From: Cohnella nanjingensis
Lineage (GTDB): Bacteria > Bacillota > Bacilli > Paenibacillales > Paenibacillaceae
Length of the DNA: 61,099 nt
Reading direction: 5' to 3'
Assembly (NCBI RefSeq): GCF_014212125.1
Contig: NZ_JACJVP010000044.1
Span: 1-61,099, forward strand
Shown piece by piece: positions 24,223-33,091 of this stretch. Position 1 is the stretch's first letter. Each line of letters begins with the position of its first letter. A program made the translations under genes and the position numbers. The notes beneath the pieces were generated by a model. It saw nothing but the letters and a program-made list of their open reading frames with translations, searched no databases and had not been told where the DNA came from.

Positions 24223-25722
24223 TCAAGCCGCCGTATGCTTCAGCTGCGCGCGCAGCTCTTCGCCGGACAACGTCTCTTCGCGGATCAGGATCTCGAGCAG
24301 TCGACGGAACGTCTCGAGGCGGCCGTCCAGAATGCCTCTCGTCCGCTCGGTCAGCGCTTCGAGGATCGCCGCGTTCTCCTTGGACCACTGCTCGGCGGTC
24401 AGCGCCTGCGGGTGGACGATGCCGAGGTTCGACATCCCGGATTCGATCAACGTGCGCACGATCTGCGTCGCTTGATCGAAGTCGCCGCGCGACCCCGTGC
24501 TGCGTCCGCCGTAGTGGATCTCTTCGGCGACCGCGCCGCCCAAGGCGATCAGAATCTGGTCTTCCAGCACCGTCTTCGTGTACAGATAGCTATCCTTCAC
24601 CGGATGGTGGCGCACGTAGCCGAGCGCCTGTCCGCGCGGCGTGAGCGATACTTGCGCCACGCTCCCCGGCCGGACGGTCTCGGCGACGATCGCATGGCCG
24701 AGCTCATGAAGCGCCACGCGCTCCCGCTCCTCCTTGGAGGTCTCGCGGTCCATGCGCTCGCCCATCATGACCTTGTCGATGGCCTGCGCCAGATAGGCCT
24801 GCGTCAGCTGCTCGCTCTCGTCGCGCAGCGCGTAGATGGCCGCTTCGTTCATGACGCTCTCCAGCTGGGCGCCGGAGAATCCGAACGTCTCCTCCGCGAC
24901 CTTGGCGAGCGACACGCCGGACCCCATCGGCTTGTTGCGCGCATGCAGGCGCAGGATATGCTCGCGGCCCTGCTTGTCCGGCAAGTCCACTTGGATGTGC
25001 CGGTCGAACCGTCCCGGACGCGTCAGCGCCGCGTCCAGCAGCTCCTTGCGGTTGGTCGCCGCGATGATCAGGACGCGCGGCGACTCGTCGCCTTGGATGC
25101 CGTCCATCTCGGTCAACAGCTGATTCAGCGTCTGATCGTACTCCCGGTGCTGGCCGCCGTCCCGCTTGCCGCCGATGCCGTCGATCTCGTCGATGAAGAT
25201 GATCGCGCTGTCGCGCTTCAGCTTGGCGGCCTGCGTGCGGGCTTCCTTGAACAGCTCGCGGATACGCCCGGCGCCGACGCCGACGTACATCTCGACGAAC
25301 TCGCTCCCGGAGGCGGCGACGAAGGCCGAGTGCGTGTGCTTGGCGGCCGCTTTGGCGAGCAGCGTCTTCCCGGTTCCGGGAGGTCCCGTCAGCAGAATGC
25401 CCTTCAGGGGGCGGATGCCCAGCTTCTGAATGCGGTCCCGCTGTACGAGGAAATCCAGCGCTTCCGTCAATTCCCGCTTCGCCTGCTCCTGGCCTCCGAT
25501 ATCGTCGAAGGACAGATACGCCGGCTCGCGGGCCGGCGCTTTGCGGGCGGCCGCGCCGACGGCGAGGCCGCCGCGGGAACGCGCCAGGAACAACAGTCCG
25601 CCGATCATGGCCGCGCCCAGCAGGAGCGGAACGGCCGGCATGCCGGTGAAGATAAGAAATACGAGCAGGACGGGAATGAAGCCGATCGCGATCTCCTTGC
25701 CGTATTTTCTCCAATTACGCAT
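24223..25722 (-). CDS. FtsH-like AAA zinc metalloprotease without extracytoplasmic domain
   Basis: A 499-residue membrane-anchored ATP-dependent protease. The N-terminus holds two membrane helices back to back (about 10-27 and 30-47) instead of the usual pair separated by an outer domain of roughly 75-100 residues. The AAA module is complete: Walker A GPPGTGKT (113-120), Walker B IIFIDE (174-179) and the second region of homology TNRKELLDAALTRPGRFDR. The protease has HELGH (339-343) and the third zinc ligand D414. At 499 residues it is far shorter than housekeeping FtsH (about 640), so it is probably a paralogue. Its start lies inside the end of the upstream gene. Confidence 0.9.
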   Translation of the reverse strand: MRNWRKYGKEIAIGFIPVLLVFLIFTGMPAVPLLLGAAMIGGLLFLARSRGGLAVGAAARKAPAREPAYLSFDDIGGQEQAKRELTEALDFLVQRDRIQKLGIRPLKGILLTGPPGTGKTLLAKAAAKHTHSAFVAASGSEFVEMYVGVGAGRIRELFKEARTQAAKLKRDSAIIFIDEIDGIGGKRDGGQHREYDQTLNQLLTEMDGIQGDESPRVLIIAATNRKELLDAALTRPGRFDRHIQVDLPDKQGREHILRLHARNKPMGSGVSLAKVAEETFGFSGAQLESVMNEAAIYALRDESEQLTQAYLAQAIDKVMMGERMDRETSKEERERVALHELGHAIVAETVRPGSVAQVSLTPRGQALGYVRHHPVKDSYLYTKTVLEDQILIALGGAVAEEIHYGGRSTGSRGDFDQATQIVRTLIESGMSNLGIVHPQALTAEQWSKENAAILEALTERTRGILDGRLETFRRLLEILIREETLSGEELRAQLKHTAA

Positions 25723-26248
25723 TCGGCCACACCCCCAATTTGGCGGGGTCGCGCGGCAGAATGACGTATTTCGCGTGATCGCCGAGATGCAGGCTGATAT
25801 AGACGTTCTGTTCGTCCATCTCGCTGGATGCGGTTAAGCCGGGCGTAGCCTGCTCGAGTTTGATCATGGCGTCGCGGATGCCCGTGTATTTCCGGTGATC
25901 CATCGCCTCCGCCACGTCGAACAGCGCGCTCCGCCATACTTTCTCGAGCGCCGGGTCGTCCGAATTCCGCGCGACGAGCTGCAGTTCCTTGGAGCCGATC
26001 GCTTGCGCGCCATCCGCTTTGACTTGCCGGTAGACTTCCGCCAGATCGGCGTCCTTGTTCAGCTTGACCGTCAAGACGACTTGATCGGACTTCATGCTGG
26101 CTTGCGCGGACTCGACGCCGGGCACCTTCTGCGCGACGCGGTCCAGCGGCTGCTCGACGCCGAAGTGGCGATAGGCGAACCAGCCTCCGAACAATACGGC
26201 CGCGGACAACGCGGCCGCCGCCGTGATCGGAACGATGCGTAGTTTCAT
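25715..26248 (-). CDS. Membrane-anchored protein of unknown function, partner of the FtsH-like protease
   Basis: A 177-residue protein with an N-terminal membrane helix or uncleaved signal (residues 5-26, IVPITAAAALSAAVLFGGWFAY) and a soluble domain of mixed alpha/beta character, probably outside the cell. I recognise no family. Its stop overlaps the FtsH-like start by eight bases and AAGGAGGG precedes its ATG, so the two are coupled. An adaptor, inhibitor or substrate-recruiting subunit that supplies the outer domain missing from the protease is an attractive but unproven role. Confidence 0.75.
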   Translation of the reverse strand: MKLRIVPITAAAALSAAVLFGGWFAYRHFGVEQPLDRVAQKVPGVESAQASMKSDQVVLTVKLNKDADLAEVYRQVKADGAQAIGSKELQLVARNSDDPALEKVWRSALFDVAEAMDHRKYTGIRDAMIKLEQATPGLTASSEMDEQNVYISLHLGDHAKYVILPRDPAKLGVWPNA

Positions 26249-26330
26249 GCGTATAGCCCTCCTTCAATCGAAATGCCGATTTATGAATAACGAGAATTCG
26301 CGATCCGTCCATGTCTCGGGTACAACAATG

Positions 26331-26339
26331 AGTATATCA
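26331..26339 (-). promoter_or_regulatory. Extended -10 promoter of the FtsH-like operon
   Basis: On the minus strand TGATATACT is an extended -10 element about 85 bp before the first gene; the -35 region is poor. The AT-rich block 26330-26410 is the only promoter-like sequence in this gap. Confidence 0.45.
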
Positions 26340-26468
26340 TTTTTTGATAGACTTTTGTGGTACAAATGCTTGCCAAAAGTGTATACGAATTGTGTATAAA
26401 TTAGTTTCAACGGCGAGATCGGCGATTGCCGATTCGAGAAATCGGGAGCGGCGCGATTCGCGCGAACG

Positions 26469-26508
26469 CCAAAAAAGCCGCTCGTCCCCAAGGGGAACGG
26501 GCGGCTGC
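26469..26508 (-). terminator. Terminator after ypmB
   Basis: GCCGCTCGTCCCC and GGGGAACGGGCGGC pair almost completely; on the minus strand TTTTTTGGCG follows. It lies 16 bp beyond the ypmB stop. Confidence 0.92.
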
Positions 26509-26523
26509 GCGGGCAGTCCTCGT

Positions 26524-27051
26524 TCATTTGCCGGGCAAATCGTAAGTACCGAGCAAGGCGCCGTCTTTGAAGGCGTAAAAATCGATCGCTTCGCGTTCCA
26601 ATTCCGCATCGTCCACGTAACGGAGCTCCCAGGCGGGCTGATTCGCGAACCAGCCGGGCAAGAGGCGCACGATCGGCTTGCCGGGATGTCCGGTTTCGAA
26701 GCGGTTCTCGATCTCCTTCCGCCCTACCCCGGCGCTTGCTTGTTCCTTGACGACGCCGCCGGATTCGCGCTCCCAGACGAACCAGGAGACGCCAGCCTGG
26801 TCTTTGCCATGCACGACCCATACGATCTCTTCCCAGACGTGCTTGTCGACCTCGTCGATCGAGGTCAACCCCGCCTCGCGCTTCGCGGTCGCCATGGCCG
26901 CATGCGAGGCGTTCCGATAGGCGGAATCCGCGTTGCGGACGTAAATCGCCAGACATACCGCGACGAACAACAGAAAGCTGGCGACCAGCAACACCCAACG
27001 CACCGGCGAGAGGAAGGGCGTCCGCCGCTGCTTCGTCCGGCTCAAGCTCAT
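26524..27051 (-). CDS. ypmB: YpmB-like DUF5590 protein
   Basis: A 175-residue protein with an N-terminal membrane helix (about 17-36, VRWVLLVASFLLFVAVCLAIYV) and an outer PepSY-like domain (AKREAGLTSIDEVDKHVW..., WELRYVD near the end). This matches B. subtilis YpmB/DUF5590, function unknown. In Bacillus it lies near dinG, as here, with mtaD and rex between. Its ATG overlaps the mtaD stop (ATGA). Confidence 0.8.
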   Translation of the reverse strand: MSLSRTKQRRTPFLSPVRWVLLVASFLLFVAVCLAIYVRNADSAYRNASHAAMATAKREAGLTSIDEVDKHVWEEIVWVVHGKDQAGVSWFVWERESGGVVKEQASAGVGRKEIENRFETGHPGKPIVRLLPGWFANQPAWELRYVDDAELEREAIDFYAFKDGALLGTYDLPGK

Positions 27052-28352
27052 CCCCGCAGCCTCTCAAAGCAGCGCTGGGCTTCGAAGCGTATGCGCTCCG
27101 CGTCCAGCGTGAGCAGCTCGCGGCCCCGCAGCAGCTGCTTGCCGTCGACCCAGACATGGGCGACGTCGGCGCCGTTCGCCGCATAGACGAGATGGGAGAC
27201 GTAGTCGGTCCGGGGGACGAAGTGCGGCTTCGCGATCGAGACGGCGGTCAGGTCGGCCTTAAGGCCCGGCCGCAGCTCGCCCGTCACGCCTTCGAGTCCG
27301 ATCGCCCGGGCGCCGTACAGCGTCCCCATGCGGAGCGCTTCCGCGGCCGGAACGGCGGTCGGATCGCCGGACACGCCTTTATGGAGAAGCGCGGCGAGAC
27401 GGATCTCTTCGAACAAGTCGAGGTTGTTGTTGCTTGCCGCGCTGTCGGTGCCTAGCGAGACGGTGACGCCGGCGCGCAGCAGATCCGGCGCGCGCGCCAC
27501 GCCGCTCGCGAGCTTTAGATTGCTGACCGGATTGTGCGAGACCGCTACGCCGCGTTCGGCGAGCAGCGCGATCTCTTCGTCGTTCAGATGCACGGCATGG
27601 GCCACGAGCGACGGCCGGGAGAAGAAGCCGAGCGAATCCAGATGCGCCACCGGGCGCGTACCGTAATCTCGAACGTTCTGCGCGACTTCCGCAGCCGATT
27701 CGGACATATGGGTATGGAGCGGCAGTCCGAGCTCGTGCGCGGCCGCTACGATGCGTTCGATATAGTCCGGCGGGCACGTATACGGCGCGTGCGGCGACAT
27801 CATGGCCCGAATCCGGCCGTCCGCCTTGCCGTGCCAATCGCGGGCGAACTGAACGGCGTCGTTCAGCTTCGCGGTCTGCACCTCCGGCGGGCATAGCCCG
27901 ATTACGCCGCGGGTCAGGCTGGCGCGAAGGCCCGCCTGTTCGACGACCTCGGCTACGCGTCCCATATGGTCGTACATGTCCACGAACGTCGTCGTGCCGC
28001 TCAGAATCATCTCCGCGGCGGCGAGCGAGGTGCCCCAGTAGACGTCGTCGCCGGCGAACTTGGCTTCGGTCGGCCACATGTGGTTCTCCAGCCAATCCTG
28101 AAGCGCCAGATCGTCGGCCAATCCTCGCAGGAGCGACATCGCGGCGTGCCCGTGGGTGTTGATCAGGCCGGGCAAGAACAGCAGCCCCTTGCCATCCACG
28201 ATCTCTTCCGCGGCTTCCGCTTCGTGCGCGGGCGCGGCGCCTTCGCCCATTCCGGCGATTCGGTCGCCCTCGACCGACAGCCAGCCCTCATAAGTCGGAC
28301 GCTCCGACGCCAACGTGACAAATAGGCCGTTCTGAATCAACCAACGTTTCAT
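27048..28352 (-). CDS. mtaD: 5-methylthioadenosine/S-adenosylhomocysteine deaminase MtaD-like
   Basis: Amidohydrolase-superfamily deaminase of 434 residues. Metal and catalytic residues are in NTHGHAAMSLLRG (H67, H69), MSPHAPYTC, HTHMSES and LGTDSAASNNNLD, the pattern of the MtaD/chlorohydrolase family. It would deaminate MTA or SAH to the inosyl compounds and is thematically linked to the methionine salvage genes at 7-16 kb, although it is not next to them. Guanine deaminase or N-ethylammeline chlorohydrolase-like activity cannot be excluded. It overlaps ypmB by four bases and starts just after rex. Confidence 0.88.
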   Translation of the reverse strand: MKRWLIQNGLFVTLASERPTYEGWLSVEGDRIAGMGEGAAPAHEAEAAEEIVDGKGLLFLPGLINTHGHAAMSLLRGLADDLALQDWLENHMWPTEAKFAGDDVYWGTSLAAAEMILSGTTTFVDMYDHMGRVAEVVEQAGLRASLTRGVIGLCPPEVQTAKLNDAVQFARDWHGKADGRIRAMMSPHAPYTCPPDYIERIVAAAHELGLPLHTHMSESAAEVAQNVRDYGTRPVAHLDSLGFFSRPSLVAHAVHLNDEEIALLAERGVAVSHNPVSNLKLASGVARAPDLLRAGVTVSLGTDSAASNNNLDLFEEIRLAALLHKGVSGDPTAVPAAEALRMGTLYGARAIGLEGVTGELRPGLKADLTAVSIAKPHFVPRTDYVSHLVYAANGADVAHVWVDGKQLLRGRELLTLDAERIRFEAQRCFERLRG

Positions 28353-28355
28353 CGC

Positions 28356-29006
28356 TCACTCGTTCCTTTCGTCTAACGCTTCCTCATGATTCATGTAATA
28401 GGCCAGGCTGAGCAACTCCGACGTGAAGTCCGCGTGGTGAATCCGAACGCCCTCGGGCGTTCGGATCACGGTAGGAGCGAAGTTCAGGATCGCCCGCACG
28501 CCCGCTTCCACGAACCGGTCCGCCACGTTCTGCGCCTCGGCCGCCGGCACGGTGATGATGCCGATCGAGATCTCCTTTTCCTTGACGGTCTGCGGGAGCC
28601 GGCTCATCGGCTCGACCGTCAGGTTGTTGATGACGACGCCTTCCTTGGAAGGATCGGCGTCGAAGACCGAGGTAATCTTCATATTGTCCTTCAAGTACAT
28701 ATTGTAGTTGCAGAGCGCCCTCCCCAGATTCCCGGTGCCGACCAGCGCCACGTGCAGCGGGCGGTCCAGCTTCAGGATCTGGCGGATCTTCTCGATGAGA
28801 TAACCGACGTTGTAGCCGACCCCTTTGCGCCCGAACTCGCCGAAGTAGGCGAGGTCCTTGCGGATCTGGGCCGGATTGAGATCCAGCTTCTCGCCGAGGT
28901 CCTGCGAGGAGACGGTCTGCACGTCGCTCAGGCTAAGCTCGTTCAGGTACCGCAGATAGATCGGCAGCCGCCGAACGACCGCCTCGGATATTTTGGTTGG
29001 CTTCAC
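28356..29006 (-). CDS. rex: Redox-sensing transcriptional repressor Rex
   Basis: NADH/NAD-ratio sensor that represses fermentation and anaerobic respiration genes. The 216-residue protein has an N-terminal winged helix (about 1-75, LPIYLRYLNELSLSDVQTVSSQDLGEKLDL, read in two parts) and a Rossmann domain with LVGTGNLGRALCNY (about 90-103). The start is the GTG at 29006: it overlaps the dinG stop as GTGA and has AAAGGAGGGGG upstream. A reading frame continues far upstream without stop, but that is only the antisense-type frame inside dinG. Rex may control ackA or the qcr operon here, but no full TTGTGA..TCACAA site was found. Confidence 0.93.
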   Translation of the reverse strand: MKPTKISEAVVRRLPIYLRYLNELSLSDVQTVSSQDLGEKLDLNPAQIRKDLAYFGEFGRKGVGYNVGYLIEKIRQILKLDRPLHVALVGTGNLGRALCNYNMYLKDNMKITSVFDADPSKEGVVINNLTVEPMSRLPQTVKEKEISIGIITVPAAEAQNVADRFVEAGVRAILNFAPTVIRTPEGVRIHHADFTSELLSLAYYMNHEEALDERNE

Positions 29007-31927
29007 GTGCCGTCTCCCCCTCCTTTCCCGCCGGCCGAAGCCGCTGCGGTCTCGTCTGCGACCGCGCCGGCATCCGGCGCGAGCCATTCCCGCACGCGCG
29101 GCACGAGGCCGGCGAGCGGGAGATGCTCCATCTTCGGTCCGGGCAGCGAATAGAGAAAATACTTGCCATAATTCGTATCGATGACGCGCGTATCGTACAG
29201 CACGACGATCCCTTTGTCGGACGCGGTCCGCACTAACCGTCCGAAGCCTTGCTTGAAGCGGATGACGGCTTGCGGGAGCGACAGCTTCATGAACGGATTT
29301 TTCTTTTCCGCCTGCAGCCGCTCGGACTTGGCTTCCACCACGGGATGATTCGGAGGCTGGAAGGGCAGCCGCACGATCGCCAGGCAGGTGAGCGCGTCTC
29401 CGGGCAGGTCGACTCCTTCCCAGAAGCTGCTCGTGCCGAGCAGCACGGATCTCGGCTGTTCCATGAACTGGCGCGTGAGCCGGCTGCGGCTCCCGCCGTC
29501 CACCCCTTGGCCGAGCACTTGAATGTCCGAAGGCTCGAGCTTCTCCTTCAGCGGCCCGTAGACCGTCTTCAGCATGCGGTGCGACGTGAACAGCACTAGC
29601 ATCCGGCCGCCGGTCTCCGAAGCGACCTCCGCAATGGACTGCGTCAGCGCCTGGACGAACGCCGCATCGCCGTCCTTGCCGCGGATATTCGGAAAGTCGC
29701 GCGGAATAAGCACCAGCGCCTGCTTGCGGTAGTTGAACGGCGAAGGCAGTTGCGCGGTACGCAAACGCCCTTCCTGTTCGGCCCCGTCCAGGCCAAGCTG
29801 CTCCTTCACGTACTGGAACGACTTGTCGACCGTGAGGGTGGCCGACGTCAAGACGACGCTCGCCTTCTTGTCGAACATGCCTTCCTTCAATAGATCGCTG
29901 ACGTCCGCCGGCACGTTGTACATCCAGACCGAGCGGCTGCGGAACTGCGAGTGGCCCTCCAGCCAGTAGACGTGTCCTTCGTCGCCGAGCGTGACGAACG
30001 ATTGCAGCTCGGCGCGCAGGCTGGCCAGATCCTTCAGCGCGCCGTTCAGATCGGTGAGCGCGCTCTGCACGCTCAGATCGTCGTTCCGCTCCCGGATCTC
30101 GGACAGGACCTTGTCCAGCGGCCGCAGCAGATCGGACAGCCGCTGAATGACGTTGTGGCCGTCCACTTGGACGGATTCCCAGTCGGACGGGAGCGCTTCG
30201 GTCCGCAGCCGGTACGTCAAGCTTCCGGTCTCGTCCGCCGCGGCGTTCGCGGCCAGCAGCGCGTACAGCCGGTCCGTCCACTGTTCCCACGCTTCGCGCA
30301 GCTCGTGGACGCGCGGCAGCGCCTCCTCCAGCTTCTCCGCCCAGACCGGCGCCTGATCGTCGCCCAGACCGCCGACCAGGCCGATCAGCGCGGACAGCTG
30401 GCCGCTGCGGGCGTCTTTCCACAGCCGCTGAAGCGGCGCATGCAGCGCGTGATAGCCCGTCTTCTGGCCGAGGTGGCTGCTCGCCACCTCTTCCAGGTGA
30501 TGCGCCTCGTCGACGATCAGACGATCGTACGCCGGCAGGAGCCGATGCTCCGCGCGCATGTCCGTGAACACCATCGCATGGTTGGTGATGACCAGGTCCG
30601 CTTTGTTCGCATCCTGACGGGCCCGGTGATAGAAGCACTTGCGGAACCACGGGCACTGCCGGTTCAAGCAGGAATCCGCGTCGCTCGCGACCGTGCTCCA
30701 CTCGTCCTTGGAGCGCCCGTTCAGGTTCAGCTCCTCCGCCTCGCCCCGTTCCGTCTCCGTCAGCCAGACGGCCATCTGCGCCCGCGTAACGGCCTCCTCG
30801 CGGGTCAGCGCGGCTTCGGGAAGCTGCTGCTGCTGTTCGAACTTGCGCAGGCACATGTAGTTGCCTCTGCCTTTGAAGACCGCCGCGCGGAACGGCACCG
30901 GCAGCACTTCCTGCAGCAGCGGCAGATCCCGCTGGCGCAGCTGTTCCTGCAATTGGATCGTGTGCGTCGTCACGACGATTTTTTTCGTTTCCTTTAATCC
31001 ATAATAGAGGGAGGGCAGCAGATAACCCAAGGACTTCCCGGTTCCCGTCCCCGCTTCGACGAGCAGATGCGCGTCGTGCGCGAGCGCTTCGAGCACTTCG
31101 CCGTACATGATCCGCTGGCCTTCCCGGGTCTCGTAGGAGGGCAAGAGCGTCTGCAGGCGCTCGCGGACGCCGTCCTCGAATTCCTCGAACGACATGCCGG
31201 CCAGTTCGCGCGCGGCGTTCAGCGACGCCTCTTCGCGGCCTTCGTCGTCTTCGGTCCAATCGGTCACGTTCATCGCGAACTGGCGGAAGTAATGGTAGCC
31301 TTCCGGTTCGGCGAGCGGCTGCGTCTCGCGCCAGCCGAGCACGTGCGCGAACAGCCAGCCCAGATCGTTCTGCTCGGGATCGAACAGGTTCGCCAACCGC
31401 TGCAGCGTGAGCAACGGCAGCGCGCGCAGCCGGTCCAGGCACCGCGCGAAGACGTCGGCCGTGGCGAGCGCGTCGCTGTCGGCTTGATGGGGACGATCGT
31501 GAACGATGTTGAGGCTCTGAGTCAGCGCGCCGAGCCGATAGGAAGGCAAGGAAGGATAGACGATTCTCGCCAGATCCACCGTATCGATCACTCGGCCGCC
31601 GTACGGCAAATAGCCGCTCCTGTCGAGGGCGGCTTGCAGGAACTGCGCGTCGAAGGTGGCGTTGTGCGCGACGAGGACGGCATCCTGCAGCAGCGGGACC
31701 ATCTCGGCCAGCACATCTTCGATGGCGGGCGCGTCGCGCACGTCGTCGTCGCCGATGCCGGTCAGCCGCGTGATGAATTCGGGAATGGACTTGGACGGCT
31801 TCACCATAGACGCATATACGGAATCAGCGGCACCCGTCTCATCGATCAAGGCGAGTCCCGCTTGTATAATCTCATCGTGTTCGGACGACGTTCCCGTCGT
31901 CTCGAAATCGAGTACGGCGAATTTCAT
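29003..31927 (-). CDS. dinG: DinG-family exonuclease/helicase
   Basis: A 974-residue fusion. The N-terminal DEDDh exonuclease (about 1-175) has FAVLDFETTGT (D7, E9), VAHNATFD and HQADSDALAT. The XPD-like helicase follows with Walker A GTGTGKS and the DEAH box IVDEAHHLEE. Four cysteines between helicase motifs, NYMC then SC-x4-C-x5-C (in DADSCLNRQCPWFRKCFY), have the spacing of the E. coli DinG iron-sulphur cluster. Its end overlaps the rex start; upstream is the TPR gene. It probably acts in repair of recombination intermediates or R-loops. Confidence 0.93.
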   Translation of the reverse strand: MKFAVLDFETTGTSSEHDEIIQAGLALIDETGAADSVYASMVKPSKSIPEFITRLTGIGDDDVRDAPAIEDVLAEMVPLLQDAVLVAHNATFDAQFLQAALDRSGYLPYGGRVIDTVDLARIVYPSLPSYRLGALTQSLNIVHDRPHQADSDALATADVFARCLDRLRALPLLTLQRLANLFDPEQNDLGWLFAHVLGWRETQPLAEPEGYHYFRQFAMNVTDWTEDDEGREEASLNAARELAGMSFEEFEDGVRERLQTLLPSYETREGQRIMYGEVLEALAHDAHLLVEAGTGTGKSLGYLLPSLYYGLKETKKIVVTTHTIQLQEQLRQRDLPLLQEVLPVPFRAAVFKGRGNYMCLRKFEQQQQLPEAALTREEAVTRAQMAVWLTETERGEAEELNLNGRSKDEWSTVASDADSCLNRQCPWFRKCFYHRARQDANKADLVITNHAMVFTDMRAEHRLLPAYDRLIVDEAHHLEEVASSHLGQKTGYHALHAPLQRLWKDARSGQLSALIGLVGGLGDDQAPVWAEKLEEALPRVHELREAWEQWTDRLYALLAANAAADETGSLTYRLRTEALPSDWESVQVDGHNVIQRLSDLLRPLDKVLSEIRERNDDLSVQSALTDLNGALKDLASLRAELQSFVTLGDEGHVYWLEGHSQFRSRSVWMYNVPADVSDLLKEGMFDKKASVVLTSATLTVDKSFQYVKEQLGLDGAEQEGRLRTAQLPSPFNYRKQALVLIPRDFPNIRGKDGDAAFVQALTQSIAEVASETGGRMLVLFTSHRMLKTVYGPLKEKLEPSDIQVLGQGVDGGSRSRLTRQFMEQPRSVLLGTSSFWEGVDLPGDALTCLAIVRLPFQPPNHPVVEAKSERLQAEKKNPFMKLSLPQAVIRFKQGFGRLVRTASDKGIVVLYDTRVIDTNYGKYFLYSLPGPKMEHLPLAGLVPRVREWLAPDAGAVADETAAASAGGKGGGDGT

Positions 31928-31984
31928 GCCTGACTTCCTTTCCGTATGAACGGAGCGGTTCGAGGGCGAACCGGCCGATCCCGC

Positions 31985-32635
31985 TCAGGTCTGCACGAGC
32001 GCGTGCAGCTCCGCGCTTCCGAATTGAAGCTGAAGCTGTCCCGTGCCCTGCAGGCAAGATTCCAGATTCCTCCGCGGATCCGCGAAGGACGGATCGGTTT
32101 CCATCGCTTTGTGAAAATAACATTGCGCTTGCTTCAGATTCGCGAACACGGCCTGGACGCAGCCGAGGGCGTTGTACGCGATAGCCTGCAGCTTCGGCTC
32201 GTCCGAGGTCGCCGCGATCAAGCGGAAATGCCGCTGCGCTTCGTCGAATTCGCCGAGATGCATGCGGCACATCGCCAGGAACAGGCGGGCCACGATGAGC
32301 TCGGCATCCCGCTTCAGCATCTCGTCGAACAGCCGGGAGGCTTCGCCGAACATGTGCAGCTTGAAATAACCTTGTCCTTTGACGAACGGCGTCCAGATCT
32401 CCTCGGCTTCCTCCAGCGCTTGCGGCGCGTCGGCAGCGGGATGCTCCCGGATTTGCCGGTAAGCGGCCATCTTGTCCTCGAATTGAAGCCATAATTCAAT
32501 GATATCATCACTCAGCGTTTTTAACACGTTCCATTGCTCTTCCAGCCGTATTTTTTCTTCCGACGAAGCATGAGGGTAACGCGCGATGAGGTCGTCAAGG
32601 GCATCGTTCATGGCGGAGAAAAATGGACGGATCAT
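31985..32635 (-). CDS. Tetratricopeptide-repeat protein
   Basis: A 216-residue soluble helical protein with about three TPR motifs in its second half (GYFKLHMFGEASRLFDEMLKRDA, LFLAMCRMHLGEFDEAQRHF, AYNALGCVQAVFANLKQAQCYFHKAMETDPSF; each given in part). The N-terminal 75 residues are charged and helical. The start at 32635 is supported by AGGGGGATAA upstream. It lies between panD and dinG in the same direction. TPR proteins mediate protein contacts; the partner is unknown. Confidence 0.75.
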   Translation of the reverse strand: MIRPFFSAMNDALDDLIARYPHASSEEKIRLEEQWNVLKTLSDDIIELWLQFEDKMAAYRQIREHPAADAPQALEEAEEIWTPFVKGQGYFKLHMFGEASRLFDEMLKRDAELIVARLFLAMCRMHLGEFDEAQRHFRLIAATSDEPKLQAIAYNALGCVQAVFANLKQAQCYFHKAMETDPSFADPRRNLESCLQGTGQLQLQFGSAELHALVQT

Positions 32636-32696
32636 GGAAGTTATCCCCCTGTCGCAGCGAGTTGGTACTGCTCATTCTGCGTTTCGGGGAGGTCTT

Positions 32697-33089
32697 TCAT
32701 ACGTTTTGCACGACGGTCGAATGAGGCTCCTCCGCCAGCATTTTGACGACGCGATTGCCATCGTCCAGGATCGCCACCTTGGGCTGATGGACGCGGGATT
32801 CCTCGTCGGTCATGTAGCCGTAAGCGATAATGATGACCTTGTCGCCCGGCTGCACGAGCCGGGCGGCGGCGCCGTTCAGGCAGACGACGCCGGAGCCGCG
32901 CGGCCCCGAGATCGCGTACGTCTCGAAGCGCGCGCCGTTATTGTTGTTGACGATCTGCACCTTCTCGTCGGGCAGAATATCGACGAGATCCATCAGGTCG
33001 CGGTCGATCGTCACGCTGCCGACGTAGTTCAGATCGGCTTCGGTGACGGTGGCGCGGTGCAGCTTCGACTTCATCATTTGTCTGAACAT
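32697..33089 (-). CDS. panD: Aspartate 1-decarboxylase PanD
   Basis: Makes beta-alanine for pantothenate. The 130-residue pro-enzyme carries the self-cleavage site Gly24-Ser25 in NYVGSVTI, which yields the pyruvoyl group, and conserved VQIVNNNNGARFETY and GVVCLNGAAARL. The ATG at 33089 has GAGGTGATC upstream and lies 2 bp after the panC stop. It is the last gene of panB-panC-panD, as in Bacillus. Confidence 0.95.
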   Translation of the reverse strand: MFRQMMKSKLHRATVTEADLNYVGSVTIDRDLMDLVDILPDEKVQIVNNNNGARFETYAISGPRGSGVVCLNGAAARLVQPGDKVIIIAYGYMTDEESRVHQPKVAILDDGNRVVKMLAEEPHSTVVQNV

Positions 33090-33091
33090 TT

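Noticed and set aside
29007..31442. Very long upstream extension of the rex reading frame
   Set aside because: It lies wholly within dinG in another frame; the GTG at 29006 with AAAGGAGG and the GTGA overlap is the natural start of rex.
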